DNA of 6,747 bases from an uncultured Pseudomonadaceae bacterium (GCA_947630465.1 CANRHT010000107.1:1-6747), one strand, 5' to 3'; positions 1 to 6,579 are shown, counted from the first letter of the stretch. The notes: generated by a model not told the origin, from the letters alone. Program-made: numbers and translations.

Positions 1-257
1 GCTAAAATACTGACGATGACAATAAACTGCACCAGTAGTACCAGCACCAAACCTGCTAGATCAATACGCCCCACGCTGGGAATGATACGACGCAAGGGAG
101 CGAGTACAGGCTGGGTGGCTTTGACAGTAAATTGGCTGAGCGGATTATAAAAATCGGCCCGAACCAGCTGTAAAATGAAACGCAGTAACGCCACCAATAA
201 ATAAAGCTGGCCGAGTGTTTGGATAATGTAAATGAATGCTTCATTAAGAGCGGGCAT
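1..257 (-). CDS. yggT: YggT family integral membrane protein, 3' end outside window
   Basis: The first 85 codons of a YggT-family membrane protein are present; the gene runs off the left edge. The start is the ATG at 257-255, preceded by AAGGA six bases upstream. That ribosome site overlaps the TAA stop of proC, so only 9 nt separate the genes and translation is probably coupled. Residues about 8-32 form one hydrophobic membrane segment, and residues about 66-84 form a second. Between them lies a conserved hydrophilic stretch (RADFYNPLSQF, then QPVLAPLRRIIPS) typical of the YGGT domain. From family knowledge, pseudomonad YggT proteins are about 190-200 residues with two such domains, so roughly the first half is visible. 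The biochemical role is not well defined; members have been linked to osmotic tolerance and sit beside proC and yggS in many proteobacteria. The family call is secure, the function is not. Confidence 0.88.
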   Translation of the reverse strand, partial: MPALNEAFIYIIQTLGQLYLLVALLRFILQLVRADFYNPLSQFTVKATQPVLAPLRRIIPSVGRIDLAGLVLVLLVQFIVIVSIL

Positions 258-266
258 AAATTGTCC

Positions 267-1085
267 TTATTCGCTGAGTTGCTGAGCAAGTTCTTCAGAG
301 CGAGTGGCGGCGCTGCGCAGCGCACGCTCAACCAGTTCATTAAAACCGCCTTGCTGAAAAGTGCTAATCGCCGCTGCAGTAGTGCCATTGGGTGAGGTCA
401 CTTGCTGGCGTAACTGAGTGGCATCTAAGCTGCTTTGTGCCGCCATCAGCGCAGCACCTTTAGCCGTTTGCTTGGCCAGTTGCGTGGCAATTTCAGCGGA
501 TAAGCCTAATTGTACGCCGGCATGGGTCATGGCTTCGATCAATAAAAAGAAATACGCAGGGCCACTGCCTGATACCGCAGTGACGGCATCAATCATGCTC
601 TCCTGCTCCAACCAGAGGGCTAAACCCACTGCAGAGAGGAGTTGCTCAGCTTGCTGGCGCTGACTCGGCGACACCTGCTCAGTGGCATATAAACCACTGG
701 CGCCTTGCTGAATCAGCGAGGGCGTATTGGGCATGCAGCGCACAATACTATTAACCCCCAGCCATTCACTCAAACTGCTGCAAGTAATGCCCGCAGCAAT
801 AGAAATAATCAGTTGTTTGGACGTCACCACAGCCGCCAACTGTTCGCACACTTGGCGCATGATTTGTGGCTTAACGGCGAGCACAATGACATCGGCGTCA
901 CGCACTGCAAGCGAGTTATCAGTAAAGGTCTGGATAGCATAGGCGTTGCTGAGGATTTCCAGTTGCGCAACACCTGGATCACTGGCGCGAATCTGTGCGG
1001 GTGCGACGCCTTGTTGGCAGAGTCCGCCAATTAAGCTGGAGGCCATATTGCCAGCGCCGATAAAAGTAATCTGTGTCTTGCCCAC
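267..1085 (-). CDS. proC: Pyrroline-5-carboxylate reductase (ProC)
   Basis: Cytoplasmic enzyme for the last step of proline synthesis: NAD(P)H-dependent reduction of 1-pyrroline-5-carboxylate to L-proline. The 272-residue product matches the usual family length. An N-terminal Rossmann fold carries FIGAGNMA (residues 8-15). AVKPQ follows at 70-74 and RCMPNTP at 116-122. The C-terminal dimerisation domain has TAVSGSGPAYFF (169-180) and VTSPNGTT (229-236), the P5CR signature regions. I chose the GTG at 1085-1083 because AAAGGAG lies 9 nt upstream and the protein then begins just before the Rossmann strand. The frame stays open upstream (TTG at 1172), but that extension has no family counterpart. 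One mild oddity is HAG at 188-190, where my recollection of the family is usually DAG. It is probably cotranscribed with yggT. Confidence 0.96.
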   Translation of the reverse strand: MGKTQITFIGAGNMASSLIGGLCQQGVAPAQIRASDPGVAQLEILSNAYAIQTFTDNSLAVRDADVIVLAVKPQIMRQVCEQLAAVVTSKQLIISIAAGITCSSLSEWLGVNSIVRCMPNTPSLIQQGASGLYATEQVSPSQRQQAEQLLSAVGLALWLEQESMIDAVTAVSGSGPAYFFLLIEAMTHAGVQLGLSAEIATQLAKQTAKGAALMAAQSSLDATQLRQQVTSPNGTTAAAISTFQQGGFNELVERALRSAATRSEELAQQLSE

Positions 1086-1122
1086 GGTGTTAGGCTCCTT
1101 TAAAGCGAGTGCATGTGTGCGC

Positions 1123-1151
1123 ATTCTAAATCTGTGTGCGCCGCATTGAAA
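1123..1151 (-). promoter_or_regulatory. Candidate sigma70-type promoter for proC-yggT
   Basis: On the minus strand, TTTCAA (1151-1146) and TAGAAT (1128-1123) are separated by exactly 17 bp. The -10 box matches the consensus at 5 of 6 positions, the -35 box at only 3 of 6. The start of transcription would fall near 1115, giving a leader of about 30 nt with the AAAGGAG site before the GTG start. This is inferred from sequence alone, with modest confidence. Confidence 0.4.
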
Positions 1152-1167
1152 TAGTGCCTGTGCTGAA

Positions 1168-1199
1168 GGCAAAGCGAGTAGCTTAGCGGGCTCTTTGCC
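1168..1199. repeat. Imperfect inverted repeat upstream of proC
   Basis: GGCAAAG (1168-1174) is the exact reverse complement of CTTTGCC (1193-1199), with an 18-nt loop. An alternative pairing extends the arms by GAG/CTC with a small bulge. No T-run follows on either strand, so it is not a standard terminator. It lies just upstream of the candidate proC -35 box and could be an operator or the relic of a lost gene's 3' end. Confidence 0.35.
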
Positions 1200-1336
1200 G
1201 CAGATGAACTTCGCGATGACTGCTGTACAGTATGCGCATAGGATGAATAAATGTTTGCATAATCAGTCAGTTTTGTAAGCGAGGTCACAGCTTAGGATGG
1301 CAACTTTTCATTCATTGTCTGCTATCGTAGGCTGAA

Positions 1337-1369
1337 TTTATATCTTATTAAACCGTACAGTAATATAAC
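1337..1369 (+). promoter_or_regulatory. Weak candidate promoter region for pilT-pilU
   Basis: The AT-rich stretch about 40-70 bp before pilT contains TATAAC (1364-1369, 5 of 6 to the sigma70 -10 consensus) and the overlapping TAATAT (1361-1366). TTTATA (1337-1342) sits 18 bp before TAATAT and is a mediocre -35 match. The boxes do not combine into one clearly good promoter, so the exact site is uncertain. I saw no sigma54 GG-N10-GC element here. Confidence 0.3.
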
Positions 1370-1405
1370 GGTATTTTAACGTTTAGTTTGTGATTGGGGA
1401 TTTGC

Positions 1406-2440
1406 ATGGATATTACTGAACTGTTGGCTTTCAGCGCAAAACAAGGTGCATCTGACTTGCACTTATCTGCTGGATTGCCGCCCATGATACGTGTTGACGG
1501 TGATGTACGCCGAATTAATTTGCCGGCGATGGAGCACAAACAAGTCCATGCGCTTATTTATGACATCATGAATGATAAGCAGCGCAAAGATTATGAAGAG
1601 TTTTTGGAAACTGACTTTTCATTTGAAGTGCCGGGTGTAGCGCGCTTCCGGGTTAACGCTTTTAATCAAAACCGCGGTGCGGCGGCGGTGTTCCGGACCA
1701 TTCCTTCTAAAGTACTCACCATGGAAGATTTAGGTCTGGGTGAAGTGTTCCGTAATATCGCTGAAGTGCCGCGCGGATTGGTATTGGTGACTGGACCGAC
1801 GGGTTCGGGTAAGTCAACCACGCTGGCAGCGCTGATGGACTATTTAAATGCTAATAAATATCAGCATATCTTGACGGTAGAAGACCCGATTGAGTTTGTG
1901 CACGAATCGAAAAAGTGCCTGATTAACCAGCGTGAAGTGCACCGTGATACTCACGGTTTTAACGAAGCCTTACGCTCGGCGCTGCGTGAAGACCCGGATA
2001 TTATTCTGGTGGGTGAGTTGCGTGACTTGGAAACCATTCGCCTAGCGTTGACCGCCGCAGAAACCGGTCACTTAGTCTTTGGCACCTTGCACACTACATC
2101 AGCTGCAAAAACCATTGACCGTGTGGTTGACGTATTCCCCGCGGAAGAAAAATCTATGGTGCGTTCTATGTTGTCAGAGTCGTTACAAGCGGTGATCTCG
2201 CAGACCCTGTTGAAAAAAGTGGGTGGTGGGCGTGTTGCTGCGCACGAAATTATGTTGGGTACCCCCGCTATTCGTAACTTGATTCGTGAAGATAAAGTCG
2301 CACAGATGTATTCAGCAATTCAAACCGGCGGCTCAATTGGCATGCAAACACTGGATAGTTGCCTTAAAGGGTTGCTCGCCAAAGGTTTAATTACGCGCGA
2401 CGCCGCACGTGAAAAAGCCAAGACACCAGAAAACTTCTAA
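1406..2440 (+). CDS. pilT: Type IV pilus retraction ATPase PilT
   Basis: Hexameric cytoplasmic secretion-superfamily ATPase that powers depolymerisation of the type IV pilus at the inner-membrane base, producing twitching motility and force-dependent DNA uptake. The product is 344 residues, the length I recall for P. aeruginosa PilT, and is nearly identical along its whole length. An N-terminal PAS-like domain (about 1-100) precedes the RecA-like ATPase domain. Walker A is GPTGSGKST (130-138, Lys136). The Asp box is around VEDPIE (158-163). Walker B is DIILVGE (198-204, catalytic Glu204). The His box has His222 and His229. AIRNLIRE (288-295) is the C-terminal motif required for retraction in PilT. 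The start is the ATG at 1406, five bases after GGGGA (1396-1400), which gives the conserved N terminus MDITELLAF. pilU follows after 35 nt. Confidence 0.98.
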   Translation: MDITELLAFSAKQGASDLHLSAGLPPMIRVDGDVRRINLPAMEHKQVHALIYDIMNDKQRKDYEEFLETDFSFEVPGVARFRVNAFNQNRGAAAVFRTIPSKVLTMEDLGLGEVFRNIAEVPRGLVLVTGPTGSGKSTTLAALMDYLNANKYQHILTVEDPIEFVHESKKCLINQREVHRDTHGFNEALRSALREDPDIILVGELRDLETIRLALTAAETGHLVFGTLHTTSAAKTIDRVVDVFPAEEKSMVRSMLSESLQAVISQTLLKKVGGGRVAAHEIMLGTPAIRNLIREDKVAQMYSAIQTGGSIGMQTLDSCLKGLLAKGLITRDAAREKAKTPENF

Positions 2441-2475
2441 GTTTTAGCTCACCATTGGGTGAAATAGGGAATGCT

Positions 2476-3621
2476 ATGGAATTTGAAAAGCTTTTACGTT
2501 TAATGGTTGAGAAGGGCGGCTCCGACTTGTTTATTACAACAGGTGTGGCACCGTCAATGAAAATCAACGGTAAAATCATGCCCGTGACCAAAACGGCATT
2601 ATCTCCAGAAATGGCCCGCGAAATGGTGCTGGGAGTGATGAATGAGCAGCAGCGCCGTGATTTTGCTCAGCATTTAGAATGCAACTTTGCCATCAGTGCG
2701 CGTGGCGTGGGTCGTTTTCGAGTCAGTGCTTTTTATCAGCGCAACCTGGTGGGGATGGTGTTGCGCCGTATTGAAACCAATATTCCGAGCCTCGATGACT
2801 TGAAGCTACCCGATGTACTCAAACAGTTGGCCATGACCAAGCGTGGTTTGGTGTTGTTTGTTGGTGCCACAGGTACTGGTAAATCCACCTCGCTCGCGGC
2901 AATGGTGGGCCACCGCAATAAAAACAGCAGTGGGCATATTATTTCCATTGAAGACCCCATTGAGTTCTTGCATCAGCATCAAAACTGCATCGTCACCCAG
3001 CGTGAAGTGGGGATTGATACCGAATCTTTTGAAGTGGCGTTGAAAAACACCTTGCGCCAGGCACCGGATGTGATTTTGATTGGTGAGGTGCGTACCCGTG
3101 AAACCATGGATTACGCAGTGACCTTTGCCGAAACGGGGCACTTGTGTTTAGCCACCTTACACGCTAACAACGCCAACCAAGCTCTTGATCGCATCATTAA
3201 CTTCTTCCCTGCTGATCGTCAGCAGCAAGTGTGGATGGATTTGTCACTGAACTTACGCGCCATTGTGGCGCAGCAGTTGATTCCAACACCGGATGGTAAA
3301 GGCCGTCGAGCGGTGATTGAGGTGCTCATTAATACGCCGCTTGCCGCTGATCTGATCCGTAAAGGTGAAGTGCATGAGCTCAAACCATTGATGAAACGCT
3401 CGACTGAACTGGGCATGCAGACTTTTGATCAGGCTTTATTTAACTTGTATAGCCAAGGTGAAATTACCTACGAAGATGCTTTAGCACACGCTGACTCGGC
3501 TAACGATTTGCGCTTGATGATTAAGCTCGATTCAGATATTGGCGGTGATAATTTCAGCAGCATGCCGTCAGGATTGTCTTTGGAAATTACTGATGAAAAT
3601 CAAGGTCGGCATCGACTTTGA
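2476..3621 (+). CDS. pilU: PilT-paralogous type IV pilus retraction ATPase PilU
   Basis: Second retraction motor subunit. In characterised species PilU works with PilT, boosting retraction force, and usually cannot retract pili alone. The 381-residue product matches the pseudomonad PilU length. Walker A is GATGTGKST (130-138), the Asp box is SIEDPIEF (157-164), Walker B is DVILIGE (198-204, Glu204), and His222 and His229 lie in the His box. At the PilT AIRNLIRE position it has LAADLIRKGE (289-298), which separates PilU from PilT. It carries the PilU-type C-terminal extension (about 350-381), ending in a variable Ser/Asp-rich tail. The ATG at 2476 is chosen for AGGGA five bases upstream and the conserved MEFEKLLRLM start. 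It is probably cotranscribed with pilT. No terminator is seen between its stop and the next gene. Confidence 0.98.
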   Translation: MEFEKLLRLMVEKGGSDLFITTGVAPSMKINGKIMPVTKTALSPEMAREMVLGVMNEQQRRDFAQHLECNFAISARGVGRFRVSAFYQRNLVGMVLRRIETNIPSLDDLKLPDVLKQLAMTKRGLVLFVGATGTGKSTSLAAMVGHRNKNSSGHIISIEDPIEFLHQHQNCIVTQREVGIDTESFEVALKNTLRQAPDVILIGEVRTRETMDYAVTFAETGHLCLATLHANNANQALDRIINFFPADRQQQVWMDLSLNLRAIVAQQLIPTPDGKGRRAVIEVLINTPLAADLIRKGEVHELKPLMKRSTELGMQTFDQALFNLYSQGEITYEDALAHADSANDLRLMIKLDSDIGGDNFSSMPSGLSLEITDENQGRHRL

Positions 3622-3641
3622 GTAATAAGGAGAACAACGCT

Positions 3642-4331
3642 ATGACTCAATTAGTACGTGTATGGGACGCACCCCTGCGGCTATTCCACTGGCTGTTGGT
3701 GTTAAGCGTTTCAGGTGCTTTGCTGACCGGCTGGTTGGGTGGTACTTGGATCGATTGGCATGCCCGTGCGGGATTGCTGATTATAGGTCTGCTAAGTTTT
3801 CGTATAGCCTGGCTGGTGTTGGGTTCCACTTATGCACGCTTATCAACCTTGCTGCGCTCGCTGTTCGCTTTACCGCAGTATCTGCGTGGTGATTGGCGCC
3901 AACTGGGGCATAACCCTTTAGGTGTGCTATCGGTATTTGCCATGCTGGGCATGCTGAGTTGGCAAGCCGTCAGTGGTTTGTTTACCAATGATGATATTGC
4001 CTTTACTGGACCTTTATACAAACTGGTGAGCAGTGGTTTAAGCAGTGATTTAACCCGTCTGCATAAGCTGGGGATGTGGATCATTATTGGTTTGATTGCT
4101 CTGCATATACTGGCGATTGTTGCCCATGTGGTATTGAAAAAGCATAACTTGGTGAAACCCATGCTGACAGGGCAAACGGAACAAGAATATCCTGAGCAAA
4201 AACCTGCGCAGGGTGGGCATTGGCTGGCTTTTGTTGTGGCTTTAGTGATTGCTGTGGGTGCTGTGTATGCAGCGTCTGGTGCATGGCAGAGTAAACCGCC
4301 GCCGGCACCTGCTGTCGCGCCTGCTTGGTAA
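3642..4331 (+). CDS. Cytochrome b561-family membrane protein
   Basis: 229-residue inner-membrane b-type cytochrome of the bacterial cytochrome b561 / Ni-Fe-hydrogenase cytochrome b superfamily. These proteins pass electrons between the quinone pool and periplasmic partners. The N terminus RVWDAPLRLFHW (6-17) is the family hallmark. Likely membrane segments are at about 14-34, 40-61, 93-114, 144-165 and 194-213. Histidines placed to bind heme are His16, His40, and His155 and His162 in the fourth helix, with His141 at its entry; the assignment is inferred. A Pro/Ala-rich tail (219-229) ends the protein. The start at 3642 has AAGGAG nine bases upstream. It lies 20 nt after pilU in the same direction, so readthrough is likely, and it converges on a cytochrome c' gene, a plausible redox partner. 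The exact electron donor and acceptor cannot be read from the sequence. Confidence 0.88.
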   Translation: MTQLVRVWDAPLRLFHWLLVLSVSGALLTGWLGGTWIDWHARAGLLIIGLLSFRIAWLVLGSTYARLSTLLRSLFALPQYLRGDWRQLGHNPLGVLSVFAMLGMLSWQAVSGLFTNDDIAFTGPLYKLVSSGLSSDLTRLHKLGMWIIIGLIALHILAIVAHVVLKKHNLVKPMLTGQTEQEYPEQKPAQGGHWLAFVVALVIAVGAVYAASGAWQSKPPPAPAVAPAW

Positions 4332-4354
4332 GCGCATCCTTATCTTGCCGCTAT

Positions 4355-4384
4355 AAAAAAGGTCGCCCGAGAGCGACCTTTTTT
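4355..4384. terminator. Bidirectional rho-independent terminator
   Basis: GGTCGC (4361-4366) pairs perfectly with GCGACC (4373-4378) around a 6-nt loop. Six A's precede the stem and six T's follow it, so the hairpin has a U-tract whichever strand is transcribed. It sits between the convergent stops of the cytochrome b561 gene (4331) and the cytochrome c' gene (4408) and should serve both. Confidence 0.93.
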
Positions 4385-4407
4385 AATACCGTAACTGAGC
4401 CTAAGGC

Positions 4408-4875
4408 TTAGTCCATACGGAATTTGTCGTGGCAACCTTTACAGCTGTCACCGGTGGCAGCAAATGCTTTAACGATTTGTGCTTTATCGCCTGTCTGTGC
4501 AGCCGCTGCGAGCTCGTTAGCTGCTTTGTTGAAAGCCATACCCACTTTAGTTACGCCTTCACGATCAGTAAACATTTCTGGTTTTACGCGTGTTTTAGTA
4601 TCACCAATGCTTTTTTCAGTACCTGGGCCAAACAAAGCTCCCATACCTGAATTGGCTGTGGCAGCGATGCTGTTGGCTGCAGCTTGTACTTGCGCAGGAT
4701 CCCAAGCAACGCTTTCATCAATGGCCATGGCTTTGATTTTGCCCATGTTCCAGCTCATAAAGCTGTAACCGGCTTTGCGGTAGGTAATTTGATCTTCTGG
4801 ATCAACTTGCGCGCTAGCGCTTAACGAGGTGGTTAAAAACAGTGCAGCTAAGCTGCCAATCATCAGGTTTTTCAT
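4408..4875 (-). CDS. cycP: Periplasmic cytochrome c'
   Basis: 155-residue precursor of a class II four-helix-bundle c-type cytochrome that binds NO (and CO) and is linked to nitrosative stress protection in several bacteria. A signal peptide spans residues 1-22 (two N-terminal Met/Lys turns, hydrophobic core, ASA cleavage site before Gln23). Heme attachment is CKGCH (145-149) close to the C terminus, as expected for class II; His149 is the axial ligand. Arg153, four residues after it, matches the proximal arginine of cytochromes c'. YRKAGY near the mature N terminus gives the conserved Arg33 and puts Tyr37 at the distal heme position (position 16 in mature numbering of the family). FGPGTE in the middle is also typical. 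The ATG at 4875-4873 is preceded by AAAGGAG at 7 nt. It shares a terminator with the converging cytochrome b561 gene. Confidence 0.95.
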   Translation of the reverse strand: MKNLMIGSLAALFLTTSLSASAQVDPEDQITYRKAGYSFMSWNMGKIKAMAIDESVAWDPAQVQAAANSIAATANSGMGALFGPGTEKSIGDTKTRVKPEMFTDREGVTKVGMAFNKAANELAAAAQTGDKAQIVKAFAATGDSCKGCHDKFRMD

Positions 4876-4933
4876 CGGGCTTCTCCTTTGTAGCAACATA
4901 TCCCAACTATTATTAAGGTTGCTGCTAAGTCAT

Positions 4934-4952
4934 GCAGTGAGTTGTCCACTGC
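4934..4952. repeat. Inverted repeat upstream of cytochrome c' gene
   Basis: GCAGTG (4934-4939) and CACTGC (4947-4952) are exact reverse complements separated by 7 nt. The element lies about 60-80 bp before the cytochrome c' start, a position suited to an operator. No T-run long enough for a terminator follows. It matches no binding site that I recognise. Confidence 0.35.
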
Positions 4953-4992
4953 TTAATAAAACTTTCTGATTAAACAAAGATCACCCGAGCAG

Positions 4993-5008
4993 GATTTAGT
5001 GATAAATC
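4993..5008. promoter_or_regulatory. Short symmetric site, possible operator
   Basis: GATTTA-GTGA-TAAATC is a perfect 6+4+6 inverted repeat in an otherwise unremarkable stretch, about 120 bp upstream of the cytochrome c' start. Its size and symmetry resemble the sites of dimeric helix-turn-helix regulators such as the CRP/FNR superfamily, but the half-sites are not TTGAT or TGTGA. The regulator is unknown and chance is possible. Confidence 0.3.
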
Positions 5009-5123
5009 TGCAAGATGTGAGTGTCTCTATTTAGCGCATCAGCAAAGCAAGGTGCAATAGTAACTTAATTAATGCTTAAAGAAGTCATATATCATCACGC
5101 AAATGCACTAGCACTCTGATACA

Positions 5124-5143
5124 GATTGCTGTCAATGGCAATC
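5124..5143. repeat. Inverted repeat in the gene-free region
   Basis: GATTGC (5124-5129) and GCAATC (5138-5143) are exact reverse complements with an 8-nt spacer. It could be an operator for either flanking gene or a weak hairpin. Nothing further supports a function. Confidence 0.3.
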
Positions 5144-5208
5144 ATAAACATCCTATAGAGCCATGTGAGCTACCCCGTCGGCACTCAGGCGATGACCATA
5201 AAAAGCGC

Positions 5209-5228
5209 GCGGACAGAGAACTGTCTGC
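5209..5228. repeat. Hairpin with AGAA tetraloop
   Basis: Positions 5209-5216 pair with 5221-5228 in an 8-bp stem with one G-U, closed by the 4-nt loop AGAA. The perfect core is GACAG/CTGTC. No T-run follows. It lies 32 nt before a stronger hairpin (5260-5286), and the two together suggest a structured RNA or leader rather than a terminator. Confidence 0.4.
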
Positions 5229-5259
5229 ACTTGAGTAAGGTGCTATTGGTCGCTTTGTC

Positions 5260-5286
5260 AGCACAGCAGACAAGCCCTGTTGTGCT
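5260..5286. repeat. Ten-bp stem-loop upstream of the SpuD-like gene
   Basis: Positions 5260-5269 (A, GCACA, GCAG) pair with 5277-5286 (CTGT, TGTGC, T) to make a 10-bp stem with a single G-U pair and a 7-nt loop (ACAAGCC). There is no T-tract on either strand, so it is not an intrinsic terminator. Its centre is about 200 nt before the GTG start of the polyamine-binding protein gene. Confidence 0.45.
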
Positions 5287-5456
5287 CAATATGTTAGGTT
5301 AGCTGTGAGTTTAAAGCGGTCATCTGCATTTTTTAAGTTATTAGTACGCAATAAAGCACTAAATCCATCCTTACATCTTGAGTCCTGATGCAGACCTTGC
5401 CAGACTTCGCATCGCGCGGCGGTGACGCGCATTGAACTCAACTTATATTCGGTAAT

Positions 5457-5463
5457 AAAGGAG
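5457..5463 (+). promoter_or_regulatory. Ribosome binding site deciding the SpuD-like start
   Basis: AAAGGAG ends at 5463. The first in-frame GTG (5466) is only 2 nt away, too close for use, whereas the second GTG (5472) is 8 nt away. The start is therefore placed at 5472. Confidence 0.75.
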
Positions 5464-5471
5464 CTGTGCGC

Positions 5472-6569
5472 GTGAAAACAACTAAGCAAATGTTATTGGC
5501 CGCCGCTGTCGGCATGGCTGTTGCCGTACCAGTGCAAGCGGATGAGCAGCGAGTGCTCAATGTCTACCACTGGTCTGATTATGTCGCCCCTAACACCATT
5601 AGCAACTTTGAAAAGCAAAGTGGCATCAAGGTGGTGTTTGATGTCTATGACAGCAATGAAGTGTTGGAAGCGAAACTGCTATCTGGCGGTTCAGGCTACG
5701 ATATCGTGGTGCCATCGAACCCATTCTTAGCCAAGCAAATTAAAGCGGGCGTGTATCAAAAGCTGGATAAAACCCAGTTGCCCCAGTGGGACAATCTCAA
5801 CAAAGACCTGCTGCACACCTTAGAAGTGAGCGATCCAGGTAACCAATACTCGGTACCCTACATGTGGGGTTCAATTGGTATGGGTTATAACGTGGATAAA
5901 GTAAAAGCCGTATTAGGTGATCAGCCAGTTGATTCTTGGGACTTAATCTTTAAACCTGAAAACATCAGCAAACTGCATGAGTGCGGTGTGGCGATCCTTG
6001 ATTCGCCCAGCGAAATCATTCCAACGGCCATGCACTACCTGGGTTTGCCGCCTGATAGTGAAAAACCTGAAGACCTCAAGCAAGCAGAAGAGTTGCTGCT
6101 GAAGATTCGTCCCTATGTGACCTATTTTCACTCATCAAAGTACATCTCTGATTTAGCCAGCGGCAATATTTGCATGGCGATTGGTTATTCAGGTGACCTG
6201 TACCAAAGTAAATCGCGTGCAGAAGAAGCAGGCGATAAAGTTAAAATTGCCTATAAAATCCCAAATGAAGGCGCTGGTACCTTCTTTGACATGGTCGCTA
6301 TTCCAGCGGACTCGAAAAAAGTTAAAGAAGCCCATGAGTTCATCAACTACTTATTACAGCCACAAGTTATGGCTGATTTGACCAATTATTTGCAGTTCCC
6401 CAATGCCAATGAGCAAGCGACTGCATTAGTAGATGAGGCGATTCGTACTGACCCGGGTATTTACCCGCCTGCAGAAGTGATGGGCAAACTGTATACTTTC
6501 CCAGACTTGCCAGCCAAAACGCAGCGTTTAATGACGCGCAGTTGGACTAAAATCAAATCGGGCAAGTAA
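5472..6569 (+). CDS. spuD: Periplasmic putrescine-binding protein, SpuD/PotF type
   Basis: Substrate-binding component of a polyamine ABC importer, delivering putrescine (possibly also spermidine) to an inner-membrane permease. The 365-residue precursor is about as long as P. aeruginosa SpuD and very similar throughout, including the C-terminal run from [12 protein letters not shown] to the end. The signal peptide is about residues 1-23 (Lys-rich start, hydrophobic core, VQA before Asp24). Residues matching the PotF/SpuD pocket include Trp34, Ser35 and Tyr37 (in HWSDY), Ser82 (VVPS), Glu181, Asp242 (GYSGD), and Phe271-Phe272-Asp273 in GAGTFFDM. Phenylalanine here, where spermidine-type SpuE/PotD proteins have tryptophan, points to putrescine preference; this is inferred from recalled structural work. 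Another exported-protein gene starts 104 nt downstream. No spuC-type aminotransferase precedes it as in the P. aeruginosa spu operon. Confidence 0.94.
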   Translation: MKTTKQMLLAAAVGMAVAVPVQADEQRVLNVYHWSDYVAPNTISNFEKQSGIKVVFDVYDSNEVLEAKLLSGGSGYDIVVPSNPFLAKQIKAGVYQKLDKTQLPQWDNLNKDLLHTLEVSDPGNQYSVPYMWGSIGMGYNVDKVKAVLGDQPVDSWDLIFKPENISKLHECGVAILDSPSEIIPTAMHYLGLPPDSEKPEDLKQAEELLLKIRPYVTYFHSSKYISDLASGNICMAIGYSGDLYQSKSRAEEAGDKVKIAYKIPNEGAGTFFDMVAIPADSKKVKEAHEFINYLLQPQVMADLTNYLQFPNANEQATALVDEAIRTDPGIYPPAEVMGKLYTFPDLPAKTQRLMTRSWTKIKSGK

Positions 6570-6579
6570 TAATGCTGAG

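Larger units (their letters stand above)
1086..1405. other. Divergent intergenic region between proC and pilT; no gene seen
   Basis: This 320-bp stretch separates the divergently transcribed proC and pilT starts. The open frames inside it are short, have low-complexity translations and show no family motif, so I call no gene. In P. aeruginosa the PLP-binding protein gene yggS lies here; none of its recognisable sequence is present. The region holds a plausible proC promoter, an AT-rich stretch ahead of pilT, and one imperfect inverted repeat (each listed separately). The 9-mer AAAGCGAGT occurs twice in the same orientation (1102-1110 and 1171-1179), possibly by chance. Confidence 0.7.
4876..5471. 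other. Long divergent intergenic region; no convincing gene
   Basis: This 596-bp stretch lies between the divergent cytochrome c' and SpuD-like genes. I found no frame with both a ribosome site and recognisable protein character. The longest plus-strand candidate I examined (ATG at 5192, 36 codons, stop at 5302) has a poorly placed AGG and no family look. The region holds five short inverted repeats (listed separately), two of which would fold into sound RNA hairpins. It should contain promoters for both flanking genes, but no sigma70 pair is good enough to name. No ANR/FNR box (TTGAT-N4-ATCAA) was seen. Confidence 0.65.

Noticed and set aside
1086..1172. 29-residue N-terminal extension of ProC from the TTG at 1172
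   Set aside because: The extension has no counterpart in the family. The GTG at 1085 has a proper ribosome site and places the Rossmann motif at the normal distance from the N terminus.
1218..1235. CTGTACAG palindrome resembling a LexA (SOS) box
   Set aside because: The CTG and CAG half-sites are adjacent, whereas a LexA box needs about ten bases between them. An 8-bp palindrome alone is weak.
1100..1288. 62-codon minus-strand open frame upstream of proC as a yggS remnant
   Set aside because: The translation is Ser/His-rich with no YggS motif, such as the PLP-lysine region or the conserved C-terminal end, and no ribosome site supports it.
2736..3141. Long minus-strand open frames inside pilU
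   Set aside because: They are antisense shadows of a gene with full-length conservation to PilU, and their translations look like no protein family.
5260..5286. Terminator reading from either flanking gene
   Set aside because: The stem is good, but no T-run follows on either strand, and no gene is transcribed into it from upstream.
5192..5302. 36-codon open frame in the gene-free region
   Set aside because: The only Shine-Dalgarno-like bases lie 2 nt from the ATG, and the frame overlaps both RNA hairpins. No protein family character is visible.
5422..5449. GTGACG / TATATT as a sigma70 promoter for the SpuD-like gene
   Set aside because: Spacing is 16 bp and the -10 box is fair, but transcription would start at about the ribosome site itself, leaving almost no leader.
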